Of a DNA stretch of 64,000 nucleotides, positions 33,624 through 41,986 are shown in pieces. This DNA comes from JAMQKA01 sp043951865 (lineage in GTDB: Bacteria; Bacteroidota; Rhodothermia; Balneolales; Balneolaceae). The stretch spans positions 62,001-126,000 of the forward strand of contig NZ_JBINJF010000011.1 in NCBI RefSeq assembly GCF_043951865.1, in the 5' to 3' direction. Positions within the stretch are counted from its first letter, which is position 1; every line of letters starts with the position of its first letter. Position numbers and translations under genes: made by a program. The notes below the pieces were generated by a model. The model ran no database searches. It was not told the DNA's origin and saw nothing but the letters and a program-made list of their open reading frames with translations.

Positions 33624-34181
33624 TTACTGATCCAGTGTAGGGAAATTTTGTATCGGATTGTACTCATCCAGGGTTTTGTGGATGGTGTCGGAAAAATTTT
33701 CCGCCCCGGGCCACGCCGAGGCCACCAGGTCATAGGCCAGCGGTGCCAGGTATACGATATTTGAGTAGGTTACAGACTCGTTCCGGACCTCTTCTGAAGG
33801 CTGGTTAAAGCCCGCCAGTATTAAAAGGATGGCGCTAATGACAATTCCGCTTTTCAGCACACCGAACGCCATGCCCGATATGCGGTTTATGAAATTTAGA
33901 TTCACTGCCTCCAGCATCTTCCTGGAGAGGTGGGCGATCACCTGTACCACTACGATGGTCCCGATAAACAGGATGGCACCGGAGATAAAGGGAATATAAG
34001 ATTCATCACCGCCAAAAAACGGGCCGATCAGCTTGTTTAGCGTATCCATGTATTCAAAGGTAAGGAACACGGCCAGCACAATGCCCGCGATGCTGAGCAC
34101 TTCTTTTATAAGGCCGTTGACAAATCCACGATAGGCAAAATAGAGGAGAGGAAGTAGTATAATCAGATCTAGCAGATTCAT
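33624..34181 (-). CDS. CvpA-family membrane protein
   Basis: 185 residues. Four to five membrane helices; the N-terminus NLLDLIILLPLLYFAYRGFVNGLIKEVLSIAGIV is the CvpA signature, with Arg and Gly of the YRGF-NGL core. Linked in other bacteria to colicin V export, biofilm and envelope integrity; its action is unknown. It is downstream of the yqeY-type gene by 10 bp, same strand, so probably co-transcribed. Confidence 0.9.
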   Translation of the reverse strand: MNLLDLIILLPLLYFAYRGFVNGLIKEVLSIAGIVLAVFLTFEYMDTLNKLIGPFFGGDESYIPFISGAILFIGTIVVVQVIAHLSRKMLEAVNLNFINRISGMAFGVLKSGIVISAILLILAGFNQPSEEVRNESVTYSNIVYLAPLAYDLVASAWPGAENFSDTIHKTLDEYNPIQNFPTLDQ

Positions 34182-34191
34182 GCCTGGCGGG

Positions 34192-34647
34192 TTAAGAGAG
34201 CTCTTCTTTCACCACCTTGCTGACAAGGCTGCCCTCGGCTTGCCCTTTCAGTTCGCTCATCATCACGCCCATTACCTTGCCCATGTCCGCCATATTTTCG
34301 GCTCCGAGCTCTTCAATTTTTTGACGGGCGATATCGCGGATTTCCTCTTCAGAAAGCATCTCCGGAAGGTACGATTCTATAATATCCAGCTCCTTCTGCT
34401 CGCTGGCCACCAGGTCATCGCGGCCGCCCTCCCTGAACTGCTCGATCGATTCCTTGCGCTGTTTGGCGGCTTTCATAAGCACTTCGGTCACCTGCTCGTC
34501 GGAGAGGGAGGCTTCGCCCCCTTTGCGCTCGCTGATTTCCCGCTCCAGCAGCTTGGATTTGATGGATCGCAGTACCTTCAGGCGATCTTTTTCCTTGTTT
34601 TTCATCGCCTCTTTTAGGTCTGACAAAATCTGATCCTGGATAGACAT
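34192..34647 (-). CDS. GatB/YqeY-domain protein
   Basis: 151 residues, nearly all helical: MSIQDQILSDLKEAMKNKEK, LRSIKSKLLEREIS, EQFREGGRDDLVASEQKELDIIESYLP and GKVMGVMMSELKGQAEGSLV are the YqeY hallmarks. It resembles the tRNA-binding tail of GatB and the tail domain of GlnRS, so a tRNA-related role is suspected. Precedes the CvpA gene. Confidence 0.93.
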   Translation of the reverse strand: MSIQDQILSDLKEAMKNKEKDRLKVLRSIKSKLLEREISERKGGEASLSDEQVTEVLMKAAKQRKESIEQFREGGRDDLVASEQKELDIIESYLPEMLSEEEIRDIARQKIEELGAENMADMGKVMGVMMSELKGQAEGSLVSKVVKEELS

Positions 34648-34811
34648 GGTACTGAATTGTTAGTTACAGGTTATAAAGTTGAAGGTTTAAGGCTGCAAAT
34701 GTACACTAAGTTGTAACATTCAACCTGAAACCCAAACAGCAGTAAGAAACTTCATCCCTAAAGAGGCTCTTTTTCCTCAGGGATGCGTAACTGCAACAAG
34801 GGCAAATATGG

Positions 34812-34851
34812 AAGCAAAAAAAAGGTTGCATCATCAAAACAGATGCAACCC
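34812..34851 (-). terminator. Intrinsic terminator of the rpmB-rpmG-DUF4295 operon
   Basis: On the minus strand: GGTTGCATC, loop, GATGCAACC, then a run of eight T. It lies 25 bp after the DUF4295 stop codon. Confidence 0.92.
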
Positions 34852-34875
34852 CGGAAAACGCTGCTGAATTAAAAC

Positions 34876-35049
34876 TTAACGCTCTTTATTTTGGCTGATG
34901 AAATTGCGCACCTCATCTTCATCCACCATCGCCTCTTTGAAAGCGTACTTTCCGCGGGTCGACTTGGTAGAGATAATGACTTTCGCCATTTTGCGATGAG
35001 CGCCTTTCAGCTTCTGTGCTTCTTCACCAAAAACTTGCTTTTTAGCCAT
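34876..35049 (-). CDS. DUF4295 small basic protein
   Basis: 57 residues: MAKKQVFGEEAQKLKGAH... with KVIISTKSTRGKYAFKEAMV and a C-terminal DEVRNFISQNKER. This family is restricted largely to Bacteroidota-type bacteria and sits next to rpmG and rpmB, as here, suggesting a ribosome-linked role. Too short to be picked up by a typical ORF length cut. It starts 10 bp after rpmG. Confidence 0.88.
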   Translation of the reverse strand: MAKKQVFGEEAQKLKGAHRKMAKVIISTKSTRGKYAFKEAMVDEDEVRNFISQNKER

Positions 35050-35059
35050 GACTCAATCT

Positions 35060-35224
35060 CTATTTAATTTCTTTATGGATAGTGTGTTTGCGTAGTACCG
35101 GGTTGTATTTGCGCAGCTCCAGCCGGTCCGGATTGTTGCGCTTGTTTTTCGTGGTTACATACCGCGAAGAACCCGGCTTTTCGGTGCATTCCAAAATAAC
35201 CTGGACTCTATTTCCTTTAGCCAT
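35060..35224 (-). CDS. rpmG: 50S ribosomal protein bL33
   Basis: 54 residues: MAKGNRVQVILECTEKPGSS, YVTTKNKRNNPDRLELRKYN and PVLRKHTIHKEIK are standard bL33. Only one Cys is present, so it is the zinc-free form. Between rpmB and the DUF4295 gene in one operon. Confidence 0.97.
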   Translation of the reverse strand: MAKGNRVQVILECTEKPGSSRYVTTKNKRNNPDRLELRKYNPVLRKHTIHKEIK

Positions 35225-35305
35225 AGTGTTGATTGGTTATTGGTTGTCAGTTAATCGTTATTCGGGCCTGCAGTTGCTTGGAATACGAATTAACCAAAAA
35301 CAAAA

Positions 35306-35551
35306 TTAGATGTCTTTTATGAGGGTACCTTTTTTTCGTGCTTCCTTCAGTACCGCACTAATTCCCTTTTTGTTGATCGTCCGGAGTGTTTTTGCAGAAA
35401 CTTTCAACGTCACCCACTTGTCTTCCTCGGGTACATAAAACTTCTTTTTCTGCAAGTTCTGATGGAACCGGTGCTTGGTCTTGTTGTTGGATTTAGAGGA
35501 CCGGTATCCGTTCTGCGGCCCTTTACCCGTAATGTCATCTTTACGTGCCAT
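35306..35551 (-). CDS. rpmB: 50S ribosomal protein bL28
   Basis: 81 residues. GKGPQNGYRSSKSNNKTKHR, QNLQKKKFYVP, VTLKVSAKTLRTINKKG are bL28 hallmarks. No Cys pairs are present, so it is also zinc-free. First gene of the small operon ending at the terminator at 34812. The 287-bp divergent gap to gyrB holds the promoters; no element could be placed. Confidence 0.97.
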   Translation of the reverse strand: MARKDDITGKGPQNGYRSSKSNNKTKHRFHQNLQKKKFYVPEEDKWVTLKVSAKTLRTINKKGISAVLKEARKKGTLIKDI

Positions 35552-35838
35552 AATACTTCAAAAACGTGGTTTATATCTGTTTTGAAAGAGACCGGTAAAA
35601 TATGCGTATTGGATAAAAAGATCAACGTTTCTTTTGAAGGAATAATTTTTTGATATTTGGCTCTTCAAAACGGCACCAGACCGTTCAAAACCTGTCATGC
35701 GGACGGTCTTTAAAACGGATTAGAGCGCACATCTTTATGTGCGGCGGTAGCGACTGTCGCTTACTTTGAATTGGCCTTTATAAACACTATTTTCAGGCGT
35801 CAAAACGATTATTTTAACCACTATTCAACCCCTTATAT

Positions 35839-37770
35839 ATGGCTGAAAAACAAGTATCGGATTACAAGGCGGAAAATATTACGGTTTTAGAGGGTCTTGA
35901 GGCTGTTCGGAAGCGACCTGCAATGTATATAGGAGATGTTGGTCAGCGCGGGCTTCACCACCTTATCAATGAGGTGGTTGACAACTCTATTGACGAGGCA
36001 CTGGCCGGCTACTGCGATGAAATCAGTGTTATTATCAATGAGGATGGATCGATCACCATTTCGGATAATGGCCGCGGCATCCCGGTGGATGAGCATCCCA
36101 AGCTGGGCATACCTGCCGTTGAGGTGGTACTGACCAAGCTGCACGCCGGCGGTAAATTTGACAAGAATGTATACAAGGTTTCCGGTGGACTTCACGGGGT
36201 GGGGGTCAGCTGCGTGAATGCCCTTTCTTCAGGCTTTCACGCCGAGGTGCACCGCGATGGAAAAGTCTATGAAATGAAGTTTGCCAAAGGGGGCGTACTT
36301 GAACCGCTGAAGGAGACGGGAAAAACAGATAAAACCGGTACCATCATTACCTTTATGCCGGATCCCGAAATTTTCACCCAGAGCCTGGAATTCAAGTACG
36401 ATATTATTGCGGACCGGATGCGGGAGTTGGCGTTCCTGAACCCGGAGATTACCGTATATCTGCGCGATGATCGCGACCCTGAAGATATTATCGAGGATAC
36501 GTTCCACTACGAAGGCGGGGTAAAGGATTTTGTCAGCTACCTCGATGAAGAGCGGGAGTCATTAATGGCAGAACCGATCTACATCCAGGGCGAGGTTGAT
36601 ATGGTCCCGGTGGAGCTGGCGATCCATTACAACGATTCATATGCCGAGAATGTCCACTCCTACGTTAATAATATTAACACGCGCGAGGGCGGTACGCATA
36701 TTTCCGGCTTTCGTCGTGCGCTTACCCGTTCGTTAAAGCGTTATGCCGAGGATAACAACCTGCTGAAAGGGAAATTCAGTGTTTCCGGCGAAGATTTCCG
36801 CGAAGGAATGACGGCGGTACTGAGTGTGAAGGTGCCTGAACCGCAATTTGAAGGCCAGACAAAAACAAAGCTCGGCAACTCGGAGGTACAGAGCGCCGTT
36901 GAAATTGTGGTGTACGATCAGCTGAATGAGTATTTGGAGCGAAATCCAAAGACCGCCAAAAAGATTTTGGAGAAGGTGATCCTGGCGGCCGAAGCCCGTG
37001 AAGCAGCACGGAAAGCCCGGCAGCTTATCCAGCGCAAAAGCGCCATGAGCGGTGGTGGACTGCCCGGCAAACTGGCCGACTGTTCCATCAACGACCCGGA
37101 GCACTGCGAAATTTACCTGGTGGAGGGCGACTCGGCCGGCGGGTCCGCCAAGATGGGGCGCAACCGGAGTTTCCAGGCGATACTGCCGTTGCGCGGTAAA
37201 ATTCTGAATGTGGAAAAAGCGAAGATCAACCGTATCCTGGAGAACAACGAAATCCAGGCGATGATTACGGCACTGGGTGCCGGCGTGGGACACTCGGAAG
37301 AGGATTTTGAGCTCGAAAATCTGCGCTATCATAAAATTATTGTCATGACCGATGCCGATGTGGATGGATCTCACATTCGCACGCTGTTGCTTACCTTCTT
37401 TTATCGTTATATGAAACCGCTTATTGAGGGTGGTCACGTCTATATCGCCACGCCTCCACTGTACCGCATTACCGACAGTCGCGGGAATATTGAATATGCA
37501 TGGGATGAAGAAACACGCACCAGACTGGTCAAAGAGCATAAAAAGTCGCGTTATAAATTCGACGTTTCTCGCTACAAGGGACTTGGGGAGATGAATCCCG
37601 AGCAGCTCTGGGAAACAACAATGGACCCCGAAACCCGAACGCTGCAGCAGGTGACGGTCGAAAACGCTGCGGCTGCCGACAAGCTGTTCTCCCGCTTGAT
37701 GGGGGATGATGTGCAACCCCGGCGCGAATTTATTGAAAGCCACGCCAAGTACGCCACGCTTGATGTGTAG
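35839..37770 (+). CDS. gyrB: DNA gyrase subunit B
   Basis: 643 residues. GHKL ATPase (VLEGLEAVRKRPAMYIGDVG, NEVVDNSIDEALAGYC, ISDNGRGIPVD, GGLHGVGVSCVNALS), transducer domain, Toprim (LVEGDSAGGSA, MTDADVDGSHIRTLL) and the C-terminal YKGLGEMNPEQLWETTMDP. It uses ATP to drive negative supercoiling with GyrA. Length is the short type without the gamma-proteobacterial insertion. gyrA begins 100 bp downstream. Confidence 0.98.
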   Translation: MAEKQVSDYKAENITVLEGLEAVRKRPAMYIGDVGQRGLHHLINEVVDNSIDEALAGYCDEISVIINEDGSITISDNGRGIPVDEHPKLGIPAVEVVLTKLHAGGKFDKNVYKVSGGLHGVGVSCVNALSSGFHAEVHRDGKVYEMKFAKGGVLEPLKETGKTDKTGTIITFMPDPEIFTQSLEFKYDIIADRMRELAFLNPEITVYLRDDRDPEDIIEDTFHYEGGVKDFVSYLDEERESLMAEPIYIQGEVDMVPVELAIHYNDSYAENVHSYVNNINTREGGTHISGFRRALTRSLKRYAEDNNLLKGKFSVSGEDFREGMTAVLSVKVPEPQFEGQTKTKLGNSEVQSAVEIVVYDQLNEYLERNPKTAKKILEKVILAAEAREAARKARQLIQRKSAMSGGGLPGKLADCSINDPEHCEIYLVEGDSAGGSAKMGRNRSFQAILPLRGKILNVEKAKINRILENNEIQAMITALGAGVGHSEEDFELENLRYHKIIVMTDADVDGSHIRTLLLTFFYRYMKPLIEGGHVYIATPPLYRITDSRGNIEYAWDEETRTRLVKEHKKSRYKFDVSRYKGLGEMNPEQLWETTMDPETRTLQQVTVENAAAADKLFSRLMGDDVQPRREFIESHAKYATLDV

Positions 37771-37782
37771 AGTATGAATTTT

Positions 37783-37818
37783 GAAACCTCCAAGGTTTCT
37801 GAATCCTTGGAGGTTTTT
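37783..37818 (+). terminator. Palindrome and terminator-like hairpin between gyrB and gyrA
   Basis: GAAACCT-CCA-AGGTTTC is a perfect palindrome (37783-37799). The longer stem AACCTCCAAGG / CCTTGGAGGTTTTT ends in a T run. It could reduce read-through from gyrB to gyrA. It shares its core with palindromes at 56884, 56934 and 58581. Confidence 0.65.
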
Positions 37819-37870
37819 GCTGTATTTAAGGAAATAATTTTCAAACCAGAAACTGAAAAACATCTACTAA

Positions 37871-40327
37871 ATGGCCCGAGAGAAGATTGTACCTATTTCA
37901 ATTGAAGAAGAGATGAGGTCATCGTACATCGATTACTCGATGTCCGTAATTGTATCGCGTGCGCTTCCAGATGCACGGGATGGCCTAAAACCGGTTCACC
38001 GCCGCGTATTGTACGGCATGAGTGAGCTGGGCATGCTTCATAACCGAAATTATAAGAAAAGTGCTCGTATTGTCGGTGAGGTGCTCGGTAAATACCACCC
38101 GCACGGCGATTCGGCGGTGTATGATACCATTGTACGAATGGTGCAGGATTTCTCCCTGCGCTACCCGCTTGTTGACGGGCAGGGAAACTTTGGCTCGATT
38201 GACGGTGACAGCGCTGCGGCCATGCGGTATACCGAGGTGCGCATGCAGCGCATTGCCGAAGAGATGCTCACTGACCTCAACAAAGATACGGTAGACACCC
38301 AGCCGAACTTTGATGACACGCTCCAGGAGCCGACGGTCCTGCCGAGCATGCTGCCGAACCTGTTGATCAATGGCGCGTCCGGTATTGCGGTGGGGATGTC
38401 AACCAATATGGCGCCCCATAATATTGAAGAAGTGATCGATGGGATACTGGCCTACCTCGATGACCCGGATATTGAGATCAGCGAACTGATGGAGCACATA
38501 AAGGCGCCTGATTTTCCGACCGGCGGAATAATCTACGGGTATGACGGGGTGAAAGAGGCCTACGAGACAGGAAGAGGGAAAATCACCATGCGGGCCCGGG
38601 CCAGTACCGAGGAGCTAAGGGGCAACCGCGAGCAGATTGTGGTGACCGAAATTCCATATCAGGTTAATAAAACCACGCTGATCCAGAAAATTGCCAAACT
38701 GGTTCAGAACGACAAGATCGAGGAGATCTCCGAGGTTCGTGATGAATCGGATCGCGAGGGAATGCGAATTGTTATTGTGCTGAAGCGCAATGCCAACGCG
38801 GGCATCGTCCTGAATCAGCTGTATAAGTATACCCAGATGCAGCAGACGTTTGGCGTCATTAATATTGCACTGGTGAAAGGGCGCCCGGAGCTGCTGAACC
38901 TAAAGGATCTGATACATCATTATGTAGAGCACCGCATCGATGTAATTATTCGGCGCACGATCTATGATCTGGATCAGGCGGAGGCCCGTGCTCATATTCT
39001 TGAAGGACTCAAAATTGCGCTCGACAACCTCGATGAGGTTATTAAAACGATCCGTGGCTCAAACAGTCCTGATGAGGCGAACCGCGAGTTGCGCCGCAAG
39101 TTTGCCCTGACCGACATCCAGGCAAAGGCAATTCTGGATATGAGGCTGCAGAAACTGACGGGACTTGAGCGGGATAAAATCGATCTTGAATACGGCGAAA
39201 TTACCGAAAAAATTGCCGATTACCGTGATATCCTGTCTAATCGGGATCGCCAGAAAGCGATTATCCGGGAAGAAATCACTGAACTCAGAGATCGGTATGG
39301 CGATTCGCGTCGCACACAGATCATTCACTCGGCGGATGACTTCAGCGTGGAGGATATGATCGCCGATGAGGATGTAGTGGTTACGATCTCCAACAAAGGA
39401 TTTATCAAGCGCATGCCCGTAAGCGGGTATCGGCGCCAGAAACGGGGCGGCAAGGGAATGAAAGGCACTTCTACCCGCGATGATGAATATGTGGAGCACC
39501 TGTTCGTGGCAACCAACCACAACTACATCCTGTTCTTTACCGAAAAAGGACAGTGCTACTGGCTAAAGGTGTACGAGATACCGGAGGGATCGCGCCTGTC
39601 GCGCGGTCGCGCAATTGTTAACCTGATCGATATTGACAAGGATGACTCCATCAAGACGTTTGTCCCGGTCAAAACGCTGGAGGATGAGGAATATATTAAC
39701 AACAACTATATCATCATGGCCACCAAGCAGGGCAAGGTTAAGAAAACAAGGCTTGAAGCCTATAGTCGGCCGCGCCGCGATGGTATCATTGGAATTAATA
39801 TACAAGAGGGGGATGGACTTCTCGAAGCTGCGCTTACCGACGGGCAGAGCAATATTATTCTTGCCAGCAAGAAGGGAAGAGCGATCCGCTTCCACGAAGA
39901 AGAGGTCCGAGATATGGGCCGAAACACCACCGGCGTTAAAGGGATGGATCTCGGCAAAAACAATGAAGTGGTCGATATGGTCGTCGTTAAGAATACGCAT
40001 GAAGCGACCGTACTGGCAATCTCTGAAAACGGATATGGCAAGCGTTCGCTGGTAGAAGATTACCGCGAGCAGAGCCGGGGTGGAAAAGGCGTTATTACGT
40101 TGAAAGTTACCAAGAAAACCGGCAACCTGATCTCTCTGAAAGAGGTATCAGACAAAGATGATCTGATGATTATCACCGAACAGGGCAAAGTAATCCGCAT
40201 GAACTGCGGCGGTATCCGTACAATGGGCCGCAATACGCAGGGCGTCCGGATTATGCGCCTCGATGAAGAGGGGCAGATTGCTGCTGTCACGCGCGTGGTG
40301 AATGAAGAGGAGGATGAGACGGTATAA
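37871..40327 (+). CDS. gyrA: DNA gyrase subunit A
   Basis: 818 residues. The breakage domain holds ARDGLKPVHRRVLYGMSELG, KYHPHGDSAVYDTIVRM and catalytic Tyr in AMRYTEVRM. The quinolone-determining positions read Ser and Asp (HGDSAVYD), the susceptible state. The C-terminal beta-pinwheel carries the GyrA box as QKRGGKG, one residue off the usual QRRGGKG. Pairs with GyrB upstream. Confidence 0.98.
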   Translation: MAREKIVPISIEEEMRSSYIDYSMSVIVSRALPDARDGLKPVHRRVLYGMSELGMLHNRNYKKSARIVGEVLGKYHPHGDSAVYDTIVRMVQDFSLRYPLVDGQGNFGSIDGDSAAAMRYTEVRMQRIAEEMLTDLNKDTVDTQPNFDDTLQEPTVLPSMLPNLLINGASGIAVGMSTNMAPHNIEEVIDGILAYLDDPDIEISELMEHIKAPDFPTGGIIYGYDGVKEAYETGRGKITMRARASTEELRGNREQIVVTEIPYQVNKTTLIQKIAKLVQNDKIEEISEVRDESDREGMRIVIVLKRNANAGIVLNQLYKYTQMQQTFGVINIALVKGRPELLNLKDLIHHYVEHRIDVIIRRTIYDLDQAEARAHILEGLKIALDNLDEVIKTIRGSNSPDEANRELRRKFALTDIQAKAILDMRLQKLTGLERDKIDLEYGEITEKIADYRDILSNRDRQKAIIREEITELRDRYGDSRRTQIIHSADDFSVEDMIADEDVVVTISNKGFIKRMPVSGYRRQKRGGKGMKGTSTRDDEYVEHLFVATNHNYILFFTEKGQCYWLKVYEIPEGSRLSRGRAIVNLIDIDKDDSIKTFVPVKTLEDEEYINNNYIIMATKQGKVKKTRLEAYSRPRRDGIIGINIQEGDGLLEAALTDGQSNIILASKKGRAIRFHEEEVRDMGRNTTGVKGMDLGKNNEVVDMVVVKNTHEATVLAISENGYGKRSLVEDYREQSRGGKGVITLKVTKKTGNLISLKEVSDKDDLMIITEQGKVIRMNCGGIRTMGRNTQGVRIMRLDEEGQIAAVTRVVNEEEDETV

Positions 40328-40372
40328 TCAAGCCGATCTCGGGTTCTGATGCAGGGTCTCAATCACCAGTTG

Positions 40373-40486
40373 AGGGCTTTGTACCCCCTCAATTCTTCGT
40401 TTGAAGGGCGTTGTACTCCCGTTTAAAGATCAATAAGGTCGGTGGTACAACCACCTCCAACAACATAGCAGGCTCTGCAAAGGTCC
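40373..40486 (+). repeat. Dispersed repeat family B, copy 2
   Basis: About 114 bp, in the same orientation as 24149-24269. Shared blocks: CCTCAATTCTTCGTTTGAA, GTTGTACTCCCGTT, AAAGATCA, CTCTGCAAAGG. It lies just after gyrA and before its terminator. Confidence 0.75.
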
Positions 40487-40498
40487 CCAATAACTATT

Positions 40499-40535
40499 GG
40501 AAAAGGCCCTCTTAATTGGGGGCCTTTTCTGTTTT
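40499..40535 (+). terminator. Intrinsic terminator after gyrA
   Basis: Stem AAAAGGCCCTC / GGGGGCCTTTT with a short AATT-containing loop, then CTGTTTTT. Placed 170 bp after the gyrA stop codon. Confidence 0.85.
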
Positions 40536-40561
40536 TACTCAGCAAGCTTTGCGGCTTTAAA

Positions 40562-40791
40562 CCTGCATTTCTCACGAGGAAAATTTTATAATTTTTAAAA
40601 ACTTTGATATGTAGTGAGTTACATTTATTTCAATACCAAAAATACTATTACAGTGTGTAGCCAGCTGCGAAATTGTCTCGTATGCTGCGTTGATGGTGGA
40701 AATCGCTCACTCAATGTATAACGATACGTTTCGATCCCGATTTCCACCATCGCCTTGCATTCAAATCAATTTCTTGGTGAGAAATACAGGC
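40562..40791. mobile_element. MITE-like element (family D), copy 1
   Basis: About 230 bp bounded by inverted ends CCTGCATTTCTCAC (40562-40575) and GTGAGAAATACAGG (40777-40790). It contains a 14-bp perfect inverted repeat, GATGGTGGAAATCG (40692-40705) and CGATTTCCACCATC (40738-40751). No transposase. A second, left-end copy lies at 50018-50162. Confidence 0.65.
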
Positions 40792-40828
40792 TAATCACTT
40801 TTGCAGTAATCAAGTTAGCCAGGTCAAG

Positions 40829-41773
40829 TCAAATATCAATGCTCTGGAGGTTTTCCTTTAAAACACGGCCCGAGTTGCGAAGTCCTTCGATCTCTTTCTT
40901 GTCCAGTTCGGGGAGGATACGGTTGACTACTCCTTCATTACCCACTACACACTGCAGGCTCATGCACACATCTTCGATACCGTATTCTCCATCCCAGTAC
41001 ACACTGATCGGAATAACGCTTTTCTCATCTTCCAGGATCGCCTTTACGATACGTGCAATCACCACACCGATGGCGGAGTTGGTGTAGCCTTTCTTTTCGA
41101 TAATATTGTAGGCCGCATTTTTTGCGTCGTCAAAGATCGATTCCATCACCTCCCGTTTAAAATGCCTGTTCATCACCACGGAGTTGCGGATCGGTTTGCC
41201 TCCGATGTTGGCTTGGCTCCATATCGGGACTTCTGAATCGCCGTGTTCGCCCAGGATGTAGGCGTGCACAGATTGGGGATCCACATCGTAATAGTCGCCA
41301 ATGAGTGCACGAAAACGGGCGGTATCCAGCAGGGTTCCGGTCCCGAAAATACGCTGTGAAGGTCGGCTGCTAAGTTTCTGGGAGACGTAGGTTAGGATAT
41401 CCACGGGATTGGTGGCAATAATCAGGATGGCGTCCGGTGCGTATTGGTCCAGCTTCCCGATAATATTGCGGAATACCTCAGTATTCCTGTTGAGCAGCTC
41501 AAGCCGCGACTCCGAGGCCGATGACTGGCCTACTCCCGCCGTTACAACCACGACCTGGGCTTCGGCCAGATCTTCATAACTGCCTGCCCGGACCGTTACA
41601 TTTCCGACCAACAGCTGACCGTGCATCAGATCCATCGCTTCACCCTGCGCCCGTTCGCGGTCCAGGTCCACCAGTATAATTTCACTGACGGTCCGCTGGT
41701 TAAACATGGCATAGGCCGCCGCGGTGCCAACATTTCCGGTTCCGATTATGGCAACTGATCTTCGCTGTATCAT
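40829..41773 (-). CDS. ldh: L-lactate dehydrogenase
   Basis: 314 residues. N-terminal NAD-binding GTGNVGTAAAYAM, Asp in ILVDLDRERA (NAD preference), active loop AGVGQSSASESRLELLNRN with Gln at the substrate-selecting position (Arg in malate dehydrogenase), ATNPVDILTY, GTGTLLDTARFR and catalytic His in LGEHGDSEVPIW. It reduces pyruvate to lactate. No regulator is adjacent. The far side of a 500-bp repeat-filled gap is gyrA. Confidence 0.93.
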   Translation of the reverse strand: MIQRRSVAIIGTGNVGTAAAYAMFNQRTVSEIILVDLDRERAQGEAMDLMHGQLLVGNVTVRAGSYEDLAEAQVVVVTAGVGQSSASESRLELLNRNTEVFRNIIGKLDQYAPDAILIIATNPVDILTYVSQKLSSRPSQRIFGTGTLLDTARFRALIGDYYDVDPQSVHAYILGEHGDSEVPIWSQANIGGKPIRNSVVMNRHFKREVMESIFDDAKNAAYNIIEKKGYTNSAIGVVIARIVKAILEDEKSVIPISVYWDGEYGIEDVCMSLQCVVGNEGVVNRILPELDKKEIEGLRNSGRVLKENLQSIDI

Positions 41774-41986
41774 AGATAAAAAGTATTTAGTTCGTGTATT
41801 ATCTTTCCTTTATACTAATTCAACACTTCACCGTCAACAGCGTTATCGGAGAATAGTGGATATTGATATCTCAAACGATGCCCGGTGGAGGTGTTAACAT
41901 GATATTCATGATTAATTCCTATATACCAAATATGATACCGTGTGGTCATCATAATGAATTCACGACTAAAATCAATACAGGGTATT

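Noticed and set aside
36733..37863. 376-codon open frame antisense to gyrB
   Set aside because: It lies wholly opposite gyrB, has no family motif and is Phe/His/Gln-rich; a shadow of gyrB codon use.
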